Shown here: positions 26,303 through 34,689 of the stretch, piece by piece | Layout: each line of letters begins with the position of its first letter | Position numbering within the stretch: the stretch's first letter is position 1 | DNA from: Gemmobacter aquarius | Lineage (GTDB): Bacteria > Pseudomonadota > Alphaproteobacteria > Rhodobacterales > Rhodobacteraceae | Assembly (NCBI RefSeq): GCF_003060865.1 | Contig: NZ_CP028918.1 | Location: 566,001 to 630,000, forward strand | Direction of reading: 5' to 3' | DNA length: 64,000 nt | Made by a program: the position numbers and the translations under genes | The notes under the pieces: generated by a model | The model's input: the letters and a program-made list of their open reading frames with translations, nothing else | What the model was told of the DNA's origin: nothing | The model's database searches: none

Positions 26303-27478
26303 CTATGGCCTGAAAAAATCGTTCGCCAGATAGACAGACAGTTCGCCGCCCATGGTGCGGTTGTAGCCGGGTTTGACAGCAGCCAGCAACGCGCGCGCGT
26401 CGGACCCGTAGCCCGGGCGTTCTTTGACAAGTTCAAGCCAGACCAGATATGCGGGGTTCGACGTGAACTGCGCGATCTGTCCGTTGGCACCGGCCGGAAT
26501 CGCAACGCGTTCGGGAGACCTGATTATGGCAACCGTATTGCTGAAGATGTCGTCAAGTTTCTTGCCCTCGATGGCAATGTCGTATGGATTGTAACCCTGC
26601 CGCTGGACCATACGAGCGATCAAGGCAAGATACATCGCCGCATAATTCTGGTAGTGTGCGGACATGATGCCGCGTTTCATCTCGAGCCGCAGATTGCCGC
26701 TGGACGAAGCGTCGGACAGTGCTGAATAGATCGCGCTGACGCCGATGCGGAACAGAGCGTCATCGCTCGCGACCACACCGATAACTGCGGCGTAAAGGCC
26801 CCGACGATAAAAATGGTTGTTGCAGCAGGCTCCATCCAGTCCGCCCCGCACTGACAGGTGATGCCATGCAGATGTGACCAGCCATGCCTCGATCCGGTGT
26901 TTTTCGGCATCATGCCCCGGCACGAGTTCTCGCACGATGGAATAGGCAATCGCGGCAGCGGAAAGCGTGGCTTCGATCTCGAACCATGTCTGCTGCCCCG
27001 AGACTGCAATGTCGAACCCGGACAAGGCTGAACTTTGCGCCCACCGGTCCAGAAGGGTGATGAGGCATTCGCCGCTTCCTGTATCGACGGAAACCATTTG
27101 TGCGGCGGCAAGGCGGGCCACACGGTCCTGGAACATATGGTAGATCTCGGTGGCATCCCGCCAGCTTCGGGGGTCGGTATACAGGCCCGGTATGGCTTGG
27201 GCGCCCGTTATGATATGGAACGGCATTCCGTCGGCGCAACTCAACGGCTTTCGCATCAGGGAAATGCGGTAGTGCAAGCGGTCCGGAGCGCCGTTTCCTA
27301 ATAGGTCGGCATGTCGCGCGCGGATGTCGAACAGACCGGCATGAGAATCGTTGACGACAAAGCTGCTCAGGTCAAGTGCATCGCGCTGTTCCTCAGTCAT
27401 AGCAGTGACCGGGAGACAGAAGGGCAACGACACGACAGCCCAGAAACCCAGACAAAGCCGAAAAGCCAGCATCCTCAT
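26303..27478 (-). CDS. AlgL-like polysaccharide (alginate-type) lyase
   Basis: 391 residues with a signal peptide (MRMLAFRLCLGFWAVVSLPFCLPVTA). The fold is the all-helical PL5-type: motif CCNNHFYRRGLYAAVIGVV stands where AlgL has NNHxYW, and KRGIMSAHYQNYAAMYLALIA resembles the later catalytic helices. The Trp of NNHxYW is Arg here. AlgL in the periplasm degrades stray alginate during export. The start at 27478 overlaps the stop of the Alg44-like gene by ATGA. It is the last gene of the operon. The substrate is probably a uronic-acid polymer; sure of fold, less of substrate. Confidence 0.75.
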   Translation of the reverse strand: MRMLAFRLCLGFWAVVSLPFCLPVTAMTEEQRDALDLSSFVVNDSHAGLFDIRARHADLLGNGAPDRLHYRISLMRKPLSCADGMPFHIITGAQAIPGLYTDPRSWRDATEIYHMFQDRVARLAAAQMVSVDTGSGECLITLLDRWAQSSALSGFDIAVSGQQTWFEIEATLSAAAIAYSIVRELVPGHDAEKHRIEAWLVTSAWHHLSVRGGLDGACCNNHFYRRGLYAAVIGVVASDDALFRIGVSAIYSALSDASSSGNLRLEMKRGIMSAHYQNYAAMYLALIARMVQRQGYNPYDIAIEGKKLDDIFSNTVAIIRSPERVAIPAGANGQIAQFTSNPAYLVWLELVKERPGYGSDARALLAAVKPGYNRTMGGELSVYLANDFFRP

Positions 27479-28713
27479 CGGGCCAACACAACCCTGACAG
27501 GCCGTCCTGCGTCGACCTCGATGTTTGGGTCGTCGAGCAGCAGTTGAACGGTAACAAATCCCGCACGGGCGCGCTGTGCACCGATGCGGTCGCCATAGAC
27601 GCCGGTGCCGATGGCGGAAACCCGCGCCGTAAACTGCCGACCTTCTGCTTCCATTGTCACGCTCGCCTGCTGGTTCAGACGCACCAACGCGGCAACAGAG
27701 TCGGAGAACTGGGCTTCGACCGTAACCATGCTCGGCGCGGTGTTGACCAAGGTTGCCACCAGGTCGCCCGGTGCGACCGATGTGCCAGATGCCGCGATCC
27801 AGACAAGACGGCAACTGCAAGGTGAATGGAACGAAAGGGCCGCGCGCTGCTGAACAAACGCTTGCAGCCTCGCTTCGCCAACGTCACGTGCCAGGCTGAT
27901 TTCGCTTTTGCTCATCTCGCGGTGGTAGCCGTCGGGCAAGACGACAGAAAGAGACTCGGCGCTCTGTCCGGCAGCGCGCAAAGCAAGGACGGCAAAAAGC
28001 CGTTGGTTCGCCCCCGCGATCTGTATATCCGCGTCGAGTTGTGCCGAGCGTAGCGTGACCACACTTTCGTCGCGGGACAGTTCGGCACCTGTTTGCACGC
28101 TGCTTGAGACGGTGCCAAAAACCGGGCTTTTGATGTCAACTCGGGGAGCCGTCATCGTCGCACTTGTGCTCGTCAGGGTCGTAAATGCGGTATAGGCACG
28201 ATGTGTCGCAACCCAGGCCCCTCCCGCTAAAGCGAACAGACTAAGCACCAGGACGACCCAAGGCAGGGCCCTTGCCGTTTTTCCGGCTGGCGACCCGGTA
28301 AACGGGGTCGGCGGATCATGCTCTTCCAAAAGGTCGGCTGCGCCGGGTAGCATCCCGGTCAGCACTAAGCGCAAAAGTCGCGCAAGCGTCGCCTGCCCCT
28401 TTGGATCGATGCTCAGAATCCGGTAGCGATGCCCCGTTGCGCCGGTTGCGTCAGTTGCAACGATTTCCAGCTGCATCGGCAAGGTCAGATCGAACCCGTT
28501 CAAAGGAACCCTCATCGTCACCTCCCGGCCAGCTTCACCCGGACATTCTGGCAACGGCTCCCTTAGCGTCAGGTAACACAACGAAAGGCGTAGACCTTCG
28601 ATCCGGCTTTCCCCGCGCTCCAGTGAAAAGGGCAGCGAAACTTCGACAAAGTCCCGCGGGTCGCGGCGCGCCATCTGAAAGGCCGGTTGCTGGACTGTTA
28701 TGCCGAGACTCAA
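27475..28713 (-). CDS. Alg44-like PilZ and membrane-fusion protein
   Basis: 412 residues. The N-terminal 120 residues form a PilZ-like domain with an RRDPR stretch (RxxxR) near residue 16-20, as used to bind cyclic-di-GMP; the second PilZ motif is weak. One membrane helix follows (ALPWVVLVLSLFALAGGAWV, about 150-170), then a periplasmic HlyD-like part with IKSPVFGTVSSSVQTGAELSRDE and APGDLVATLVNTAPSMVTVEAQF. This layout is that of Alg44, the copolymerase that activates Alg8. Overlaps the Alg8-like gene (four bases, ATGA) and the lyase gene (ATGA), so all three are coupled. Confidence 0.8.
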   Translation of the reverse strand: MSLGITVQQPAFQMARRDPRDFVEVSLPFSLERGESRIEGLRLSLCYLTLREPLPECPGEAGREVTMRVPLNGFDLTLPMQLEIVATDATGATGHRYRILSIDPKGQATLARLLRLVLTGMLPGAADLLEEHDPPTPFTGSPAGKTARALPWVVLVLSLFALAGGAWVATHRAYTAFTTLTSTSATMTAPRVDIKSPVFGTVSSSVQTGAELSRDESVVTLRSAQLDADIQIAGANQRLFAVLALRAAGQSAESLSVVLPDGYHREMSKSEISLARDVGEARLQAFVQQRAALSFHSPCSCRLVWIAASGTSVAPGDLVATLVNTAPSMVTVEAQFSDSVAALVRLNQQASVTMEAEGRQFTARVSAIGTGVYGDRIGAQRARAGFVTVQLLLDDPNIEVDAGRPVRVVLAR

Positions 28714-30257
28714 AACAGGTCTCCGTGCTTCGTCAGCGTCAGTGCCGTGACGGCGATCAAAGTTACGAGCGAAAGGACATGCAACGTGCTTGCTGCGAGG
28801 CGAGCAGCACCTTGCGTGCCACGTGCGGTGATGCGCTGGCGGGTCCAGCTTTGGCTATCCAGATGGAATAGCAGATAGGTCTTGAGGACCGCGCCCCAAA
28901 GCTGTCCATACACCATCAGAAAAGGCCATGCCGGATGGAAGCGACCCCAAACCGCTCCCTGAATCAAGGATGCGACCAAGCGCGTCATCAAGACCCAGCA
29001 CACATAGCAAACCAGATAGACCGGAGAAACCAGAACCGCGATCAGCACTGCGGATGCCGGACCGAGCAAGGTCGTCCACATCGACGCCCGTTGGTCGAGC
29101 AAGGTTATCCAAAGGAACCAGCCGCAGCGCTGCGGTCCAAGGCGAAGTGCCTTGGCGTTTGCGCGCAGCATGTTACCGAACCAGCGATGCATCAGACGCG
29201 TCGAGCCGACAAGGAAACCATTGTCCGTAGGCATCCGCTCGTGCGACACCGCCATGACATCGGCGATATAAAGCATGTCGCTTCTTTGGCGGACCAAATC
29301 GAACCACATGCTTTTGTCATCTCCGCTTAGAAACGGAATCCGCCCGTAAAGCCAATGGTCCATGCTGTCTTGTTCGATCGCGGCGATGAAACTGTCTTTC
29401 AGTGTGGCTTCGGTGCGATAGATCGAAAAACGGCCTGTCAAAACCAACAACCGGCGAGACAGGGCCAATGAGGACATTGCAAGATGCCGCTGCGCAAACC
29501 GCAGCGGATACCACTGCTGCGCGGCGCCTCGGGTTTCGACAACTGCGTCGTTGTTCGTCGTAACGGCGATCAGCCTGCGGTCGTGTTGAAGAAACGGAAA
29601 GCTGCGAACAAGGGCCTCGGGTTCAAGGACGACATCGCCGTCGAGAAATATCGTCAGCGCATCCGCTGGCGGCATGTCGCGCCGGATGTGGCGAAGCGCC
29701 TGCCCCAAAGCCGGGCGCTTGCCCCCGCCGCACTGGAATTGCGCGCAGATCGTGATGGCTTGCGCACCGTCAAGTCTGGCGGCCAACTCGGCCAACACCG
29801 CGCAATCCCTGTCCGACGTGATGGCGGCGATGATGGTCGCAGGTCGTCCGATGGCCAAGAGATTCTCGATCAAGGCGCGATACACAGAACGGAAGACGGG
29901 TTCCTCGACATCATACGAGGCGACTACGGCATAGACGTGCGAAACCTGCGGCAGGTTGATGTCGTGCCGTGACCGAGCCGCGACACGTGGGAAGACCAGC
30001 TTCAGATAAATCAAAGCGCGCAGCAAATTTAGCCCCATCCAGCCGTAGCGCCACATCGCAACCGCGCCGACCGCAACGAGAAATGGCCGTGTGGACGTTT
30101 CGGGCGTCGACAGAACCAATCCCAGTGCTGCCCATAGAAACAAAGCGCAGCATAAGCTGGACCGCCACGCCAATCCAAGGATGCCGCACCTGTCGGAAGG
30201 TGCGGCAGCTTGGCCGTTAGAGGTAACGAACCTCGAGCGGTCGTTGCGCACCGACAT
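28710..30257 (-). CDS. Alg8-like GT2 polysaccharide synthase
   Basis: 515 residues. Two membrane helices lie near the N-terminus (about 30-50 and 60-88). The cytosolic GT2 domain contains HVYAVVASYDVEEPVF, FLDGDVVL (DxD-type Asp pair at 206-208) and LVLTGRFSIYRTEATLKDSFI. Four or more helices close the C-terminus. This matches Alg8, which polymerises mannuronic acid from GDP-mannuronate. BgsA, the mixed-linkage beta-glucan synthase, has a similar layout, and the lyase next door is the main reason to favour a uronic polymer. No alginate precursor genes (algD, algA) are in the window. A GAGG lies just before the ATG. Confidence 0.8.
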   Translation of the reverse strand: MSVRNDRSRFVTSNGQAAAPSDRCGILGLAWRSSLCCALFLWAALGLVLSTPETSTRPFLVAVGAVAMWRYGWMGLNLLRALIYLKLVFPRVAARSRHDINLPQVSHVYAVVASYDVEEPVFRSVYRALIENLLAIGRPATIIAAITSDRDCAVLAELAARLDGAQAITICAQFQCGGGKRPALGQALRHIRRDMPPADALTIFLDGDVVLEPEALVRSFPFLQHDRRLIAVTTNNDAVVETRGAAQQWYPLRFAQRHLAMSSLALSRRLLVLTGRFSIYRTEATLKDSFIAAIEQDSMDHWLYGRIPFLSGDDKSMWFDLVRQRSDMLYIADVMAVSHERMPTDNGFLVGSTRLMHRWFGNMLRANAKALRLGPQRCGWFLWITLLDQRASMWTTLLGPASAVLIAVLVSPVYLVCYVCWVLMTRLVASLIQGAVWGRFHPAWPFLMVYGQLWGAVLKTYLLFHLDSQSWTRQRITARGTQGAARLAASTLHVLSLVTLIAVTALTLTKHGDLF

Positions 30258-30280
30258 CTCCTCGGTTCACCCCCTTGGTG

Positions 30281-30943
30281 TCAAAACTGATAGGTCGCGC
30301 TGGCACCGACATAAGGAATGTTTTGCGTGTCATCTTCCCGATCCACCAGCACCCCGCCCCGTAGCGTCAAACCTACCTTGCCAAGGCGGAGATCGGTCGC
30401 AACCAGCCCGAGGCGAAGCTTTTCCGATCCATCCACTCCGGAGAACCCAATTTCCGGCCCGAGCACAACCGACTCGAACCTGTGTCCCACTTGCAGATTG
30501 GTCTGATATCTATCGTCGGACAGACTGAATGTTGCGTTTACGTAAAGCGGAACGGACTTGCGGGACTGAATCTGGCCCATTGCTTTTGGGCCAAAGGCGG
30601 TTTCTCCGTCCGAAGTCCTCGCTTCAACCCCGCCGAACAGTCGATATTTCCAGCCGTCACGAACAAGTTGGTAGCCAAACAAGACATCGGCCGTGGAGGT
30701 GTCGATCTCTCCGTCGGCGGTGCCACCTCGCAGGTTCAAGCGTAAAATGGGCGCATCCGACGACAGATCGGCACCAAGCGCCCTGAGGTAAGACACCCCT
30801 GCGTTTCCACGATCTTCGTTGGCGGTGCCGCTGAATGTAACCTGTTCGCGCACCGGGTCCGCCGTCGCGGACTGGGGAGCGGCCAGCGTCGCTATGGTCG
30901 CTGCAATGATAGCAGGGCCAATAGCCCGGAACGTCTTCGCCAT
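30281..30943 (-). CDS. BcsS-like outer-membrane beta-barrel protein
   Basis: 220 residues with a signal peptide ending near ATA. The mature part has alternating beta-strand pattern (ILRLNLRGGTADGEI, LFGYQLVRDGWKYRLFGGVEA, LGPEIGFSG, VGLTLRGGVLVD) and ends in ATYQF, the aromatic terminus that directs barrels to the outer membrane. Similar to the cellulose-biosynthesis BcsS family. It is the first gene of the operon, ending 24 bp before the Alg8-like gene, and could be the export pore or a surface partner for the polymer. Confidence 0.7.
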   Translation of the reverse strand: MAKTFRAIGPAIIAATIATLAAPQSATADPVREQVTFSGTANEDRGNAGVSYLRALGADLSSDAPILRLNLRGGTADGEIDTSTADVLFGYQLVRDGWKYRLFGGVEARTSDGETAFGPKAMGQIQSRKSVPLYVNATFSLSDDRYQTNLQVGHRFESVVLGPEIGFSGVDGSEKLRLGLVATDLRLGKVGLTLRGGVLVDREDDTQNIPYVGASATYQF

Positions 30944-31189
30944 TTCGTTAATCCGATCATTGATTTACAGGACCGGCGTATCAATGGAACACTGATGGTT
31001 CAAATACGCATGGGACAGGCGGCCTCCACTTTGGATACAGGCTTCTGCCCTTTAGCGAAAAAACGGAGACCGCAACCAACGCTTCTCAATGCGGCAATCC
31101 CGAGGTCATTCGGAGATTCGTGAGTTGAGGGCTGAGGACTGAGGTGATTTCGAACTTGCCCTATCTTCTTACATGCGTGGTCAAGACCG

Positions 31190-31537
31190 TTGTGCCGTCG
31201 GGTATCATTCCCGCAGAGTTCGCTGCCAACCGTGACGTATCGGGGATGTCATGATCTGCGGATTGAGATTCGACTTCGAACCGACTTCATCGTCGGCGGC
31301 TTTCGGTTTTATCTTGGAGCGGGCAGAAGGGTTTCCGATGCATACAGGGATGACCTCACCGTCTCGGCGGTGGTGCAGCAACAAAATTACCTCGCCAACA
31401 GCTTTTTCGGTGGAACGGCTGCCTTCGACGCTGCGGCCGTAAAGGCGGCGACCGACGGGACAGGTCTGCGACTTCAGGTGCCGCTCGTGTTTGCCAGTCA
31501 GCCCCAGGATACACCCGTCGGGAACAGCAGCCGCTAG
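31190..31537 (+). CDS. unknown ORF ending at an IS66 insertion
   Basis: 115 codons with no recognised family; the C-terminal half (TVSAVVQQQNYLANSFFGGTAAFDAAAVKAA) looks like protein, while the N-terminal third is doubtful and the true start may be later. Its stop codon spans the IS66 junction: before the insertion it read TAA, now it reads TAG using the first base of the element. Could be the tail of a lost gene. Confidence 0.35.
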   Translation: MCRRVSFPQSSLPTVTYRGCHDLRIEIRLRTDFIVGGFRFYLGAGRRVSDAYRDDLTVSAVVQQQNYLANSFFGGTAAFDAAAVKAATDGTGLRLQVPLVFASQPQDTPVGNSSR

Positions 31538-31552
31538 TAAGCGCTGTGCCGA

Positions 31553-33091
31553 TCACACCATGACGGCGTAATTCCATGGGAGCAGGTCGCCGATCTGGCT
31601 TTGTTTGTGGCCTTTGACGATGGCGGTAAGCGTGTTTGCGAGCCAGACGTGTGGGTCGATCGCGTTCATCTTGCAGGTTTCGATGAGCGAGGCGATGACG
31701 GCCCAGTTCTCAGCCCCGGCGTCGTGGCCAGCAAAGAGGGCGTTCTTTCGGTTCAGGGCGATGGGGCGAATGGTGCGTTCGACGGTGTTGTTGTCGATCT
31801 CGACGCGGCCATCAGTCAGGAAGCGGCCAAGGCCGTCGCGGTATTTGGCGATGTAGGCAAGTGCTTCGCCCAAGGGCGACTTTGCGGAGGCGCGGGCGCG
31901 GTGGTAGGCCAGCCAGTCGTCGAGGCGGGCGAGGATCGGGGCGGAGCGGTCCTGCCGGATGGCCAGCCGGGTCGCGGGGGCAGTGCCGCGGATCTCGGCC
32001 TCTATGGCATAAAGCTCGCGGATGAGAGCCACGCCGTCCTCGGCAATCGGCGCGGGTCCGCTGCGGGTGATCTCGATCAACTTGCGGCGTGCGTGCGCCC
32101 AGCAATATGCGAGCTGAATGCCCGGACCGATCCGGTCCGCTGCGATCAAGCGGTTGTATCCGGCATAGCCGTCGACTTGGAGAATACCCCCAAAACCCTT
32201 CAATATCCGCTCAGCATGTTGCCCGCCCCGACCTGGGGCAAAGGTGAAGACCACGCCCGGTGGTGACGTGCCGCCCCACGGCCTGTCATCGCGGGCCAAG
32301 GCCCAGAAGTATCCGGTCTTGGTCTTTCTGGCCCCCGGATCGAGAACCGGGGCGCGGGTCTCGTCCATGAAGAGCTTGGTTGACCGCTTCAGGTCCGCCA
32401 TCAGCGCGTCATGGACGGGGCGGAGTTCGAAGGCGGCGCGACCCACCCAATCGGCAAGGGTGGAGCGGTCGAGATCGACGCCTTGGCGGCTGTAGATCTG
32501 GGCCTGCCGGTAAAGCGGCAGGTGGTCGGCATACTTGCTGACCAGCACATGGGCGACCGTGGCTTCGGTCGGCATGCCGCCCGGGATCAGCCGCGCGGGG
32601 GCAGCCGCCTGAACCACGCCATCGGTGCAGGACCGGCAGGCATATTTGGGTCGGCGGGTGACGATGACACGGAACTGGGCGGGCACGATGTCGAGCCGTT
32701 CCGACACATCCTCGCCGATGCAATGCAGGCAGCCACCGCAAGCGCAGGTCAGGCTGTCCGGCTCGATGATCTCCTCGATGCGCGGCAGGTGCTTTGGCAG
32801 CAATCCACGATTGGCGGCACGCGGTTTGGCGGGGCGCTTGGCGGCCCGATCCGCGGCATCCTCTTCGGCATGGATCACGGCCATGGCCGTTTCCAGATCT
32901 TCCAGCGCCAGTTCGAACTGGTCCGGATCGCCCTTTTCCGATTTACGGCCGAAGACCGCCTGCTTGAAGGCCGCGACCAGCTTTTCTAGCCGTGCGATGC
33001 GCTCGTCCTTGCGCTTGTCACGTGCGTCCGCGGCAATCAGCATCGCCTTCAGCGCAGCAATTTCTTCAAGCAGATCAGCGGTCTCTGGCAT
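31553..33091 (-). CDS. tnpC: IS66 transposase TnpC (copy 1)
   Basis: 512 residues: N-terminal leucine-zipper helix, a zinc-finger region with CACGGCLHC and YACRSC, then the DDE domain with LFMDETRAPV, ILQVDGYAGYNR and VEIDNNTVERTIR. Intact. Confidence 0.95.
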   Translation of the reverse strand: MPETADLLEEIAALKAMLIAADARDKRKDERIARLEKLVAAFKQAVFGRKSEKGDPDQFELALEDLETAMAVIHAEEDAADRAAKRPAKPRAANRGLLPKHLPRIEEIIEPDSLTCACGGCLHCIGEDVSERLDIVPAQFRVIVTRRPKYACRSCTDGVVQAAAPARLIPGGMPTEATVAHVLVSKYADHLPLYRQAQIYSRQGVDLDRSTLADWVGRAAFELRPVHDALMADLKRSTKLFMDETRAPVLDPGARKTKTGYFWALARDDRPWGGTSPPGVVFTFAPGRGGQHAERILKGFGGILQVDGYAGYNRLIAADRIGPGIQLAYCWAHARRKLIEITRSGPAPIAEDGVALIRELYAIEAEIRGTAPATRLAIRQDRSAPILARLDDWLAYHRARASAKSPLGEALAYIAKYRDGLGRFLTDGRVEIDNNTVERTIRPIALNRKNALFAGHDAGAENWAVIASLIETCKMNAIDPHVWLANTLTAIVKGHKQSQIGDLLPWNYAVMV

Positions 33092-33170
33092 GGCTGATGT
33101 TTACCAAACCACCATGGGCTATGCCTCCGGAAAGAGCACGATGAGTCATCCTGCCGCAGGGCAGAACCGG

Positions 33171-33524
33171 TCATTCCACGGCTTTGGGAGCCTTCGCCGC
33201 GACGGCCCGAACGCGCCGCCAATCGAGCCCCGCAAACAGCGCCTCGAACTGCGCATGGTTCAGCATCATGACCCCGTCCTTAACGGCGGGCCAGGTGAAG
33301 CTGTGTTCTTCCAGCCGCTTGTAGGCCATCACCAGACCGGTGCCGTCCCAATACAAGAGCTTCAACCGGTCCGCCTTCTTCGCGCGGAACACGAAGACTG
33401 TCCCGGTGAACGGGTCCTTGCGCAGCTCATTCTTCACCATCGCGGCCAGGCTGTCGTGGCCCTTGCGGAAGTCGATGGGCTTCGTCGCCACCATGATCCG
33501 CACCCGGTTCGACGGGAAGATCAC
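33171..33524 (-). CDS. tnpB: IS66 accessory protein TnpB (copy 1)
   Basis: 117 residues with DFRKGHDSLAAMVKN, GTVFVFRAKKADRLKLLYWD and RRLEE-type ending, the usual IS66 Orf2. Its GTG start overlaps the tnpA stop (GTGA), so the two are translationally coupled. Confidence 0.95.
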   Translation of the reverse strand: MIFPSNRVRIMVATKPIDFRKGHDSLAAMVKNELRKDPFTGTVFVFRAKKADRLKLLYWDGTGLVMAYKRLEEHSFTWPAVKDGVMMLNHAQFEALFAGLDWRRVRAVAAKAPKAVE

Positions 33525-33946
33525 GGGAAAGCCCGCAATGCCATGATCAGTTCCGCGAGCCGTGCCGCAGGTGTGGCAACATCCAGCCGTATCGTCACAG
33601 GGCCGATCAACAGATCAATCGACGCAGTTGAAACAGGCGTGTCCACTGCCTGCGCCGTCGCCACCGGCGCGGCGAACTCGGCTCCCGTTACCTCTGGCAC
33701 GACCAGCTTGCCCTGCCGCGCAAGCGTCCGCCACGAAGACAGGTGGTTGGCCTTCACCCCATGCCGACCCGCCACCTCATTCACCGTGACACCAGGCACC
33801 AGCGTCTCCGCCACCATCCGGCCCTTCGCCTCGTCAGACCACCGCCGCTTGGCTGCCGGTGCTGCCAGCAGCTCCACAAAGCCGACGGCCTCCATACTGC
33901 GCTCCCGATGGACTCCCACTGACACCTCCCGTGCAAATCTCCACAC
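33521..33946 (-). CDS. tnpA: IS66 accessory protein TnpA (copy 1)
   Basis: 141 residues with a helix-turn-helix (KGRMVAETLVPGVTVNEVAGRHGVKANHLSSW). The start may be the internal ATG at 33895. Helps TnpC in transposition. Confidence 0.9.
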   Translation of the reverse strand: MWRFAREVSVGVHRERSMEAVGFVELLAAPAAKRRWSDEAKGRMVAETLVPGVTVNEVAGRHGVKANHLSSWRTLARQGKLVVPEVTGAEFAAPVATAQAVDTPVSTASIDLLIGPVTIRLDVATPAARLAELIMALRAFP

Positions 33947-34011
33947 GAGGGCGCATCGCAGCTTACGGATTCAGCAGGAAGGTGGGGTCGGCACAGCGCT
34001 TACAGCCGCTA

Positions 34012-34689
34012 AGCGGGGAACAGTGCTACTGTCACGCTTGAGACAGAGTTTGTGAAACCGCCGGAACTGAGCGCCGAGCTCCCGTGCAGGTAAGATCGGT
34101 CACAAGTCACCACCATGATAGCCGTCGCCAGCCGCTCACCTGCGCGTTCCTCGCGTCAACCGCTGCTGACAGAGTTGGGACACGTAAAGCGCACCAGATC
34201 GCGGCCCACGAAGCCTGACGAGCAAACGGGAATGCGCGCGGGGCGTATCGAGCGATGCGCGCATGATCCCAAAGAACAAAACGAAGCAACCCTCACCTCA
34301 TAAGCCAACCAGCATCAACCGGACCGAGCGCGTGGCGCGGGTTATGTCACCGAGTGAACCCCAAAATGACCTTGGAAAGCTGATCAATCATGTTGAGGCC
34401 ATTTTTGCCGACCCGAAGCAGAACTGGCACACACTGAAATTGTTCATGCCATCTTTGCCGGACTGACCAGCGAAACCAAACCCCAGTCGGGTCAAACCGC
34501 TACTACTCGACACAGCATTACAAAGCCGCAGGACGGAAAAAAAGCGAAGCTGGTTCATGGAAAGGTGGATACAATGTGCGGCGCGCGAAGTTCAGTCCCG
34601 AGATGATGTGTGTAGCGGTCCCCTTGTCGCCGACGCCATGTGTCAGGCGATGATCGGTCCATTATCCACCATCGGTGGAAGGAATTCAG
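34012..34689. other. gene-poor stretch containing a repeat
   Basis: Holds the repeat copy at 34128-34224 and no convincing gene. A short open frame at 34263-34466 has no family match. The DoxX-like gene at 34690 has its ribosome site (AAGGA) at the end of this stretch. Confidence 0.45.
34128..34224 (-). repeat. 97-bp direct repeat, copy 1
   Basis: Starts CCAGCCGCTCACCTG and ends with a 40-bp block beginning CGCACCAGATCGCGGCCC that is identical in the copy at 36063-36160. In one minus frame both copies read QASWAAIWC. Origin unknown; perhaps a remnant of a gene or IS. Confidence 0.65.

Larger units (their letters stand above)
31537..34003 (-). mobile_element. IS66-family element, copy 1
   Basis: 2467 bp with terminal GTAAGCGCTGTGCC and its inverted partner GGCACAGCGCTTAC. 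Flanked by an 8-bp target duplication AGCCGCTA (31529-31536 and 34004-34011), which is the IS66 hallmark. Carries intact tnpA, tnpB and tnpC. Identical in length and in all encoded proteins to copy 2 at 48018-50484, in the same orientation. Confidence 0.96.

Noticed and set aside
32625..34055. Long plus-strand frames across both IS66 elements
   Set aside because: Antisense of tnpA, tnpB and tnpC; no protein-like motifs, and present in both copies only because the copies are identical.
34263..34466. 67-codon plus-strand frame
   Set aside because: No family, no ribosome site, low support next to a repeat.
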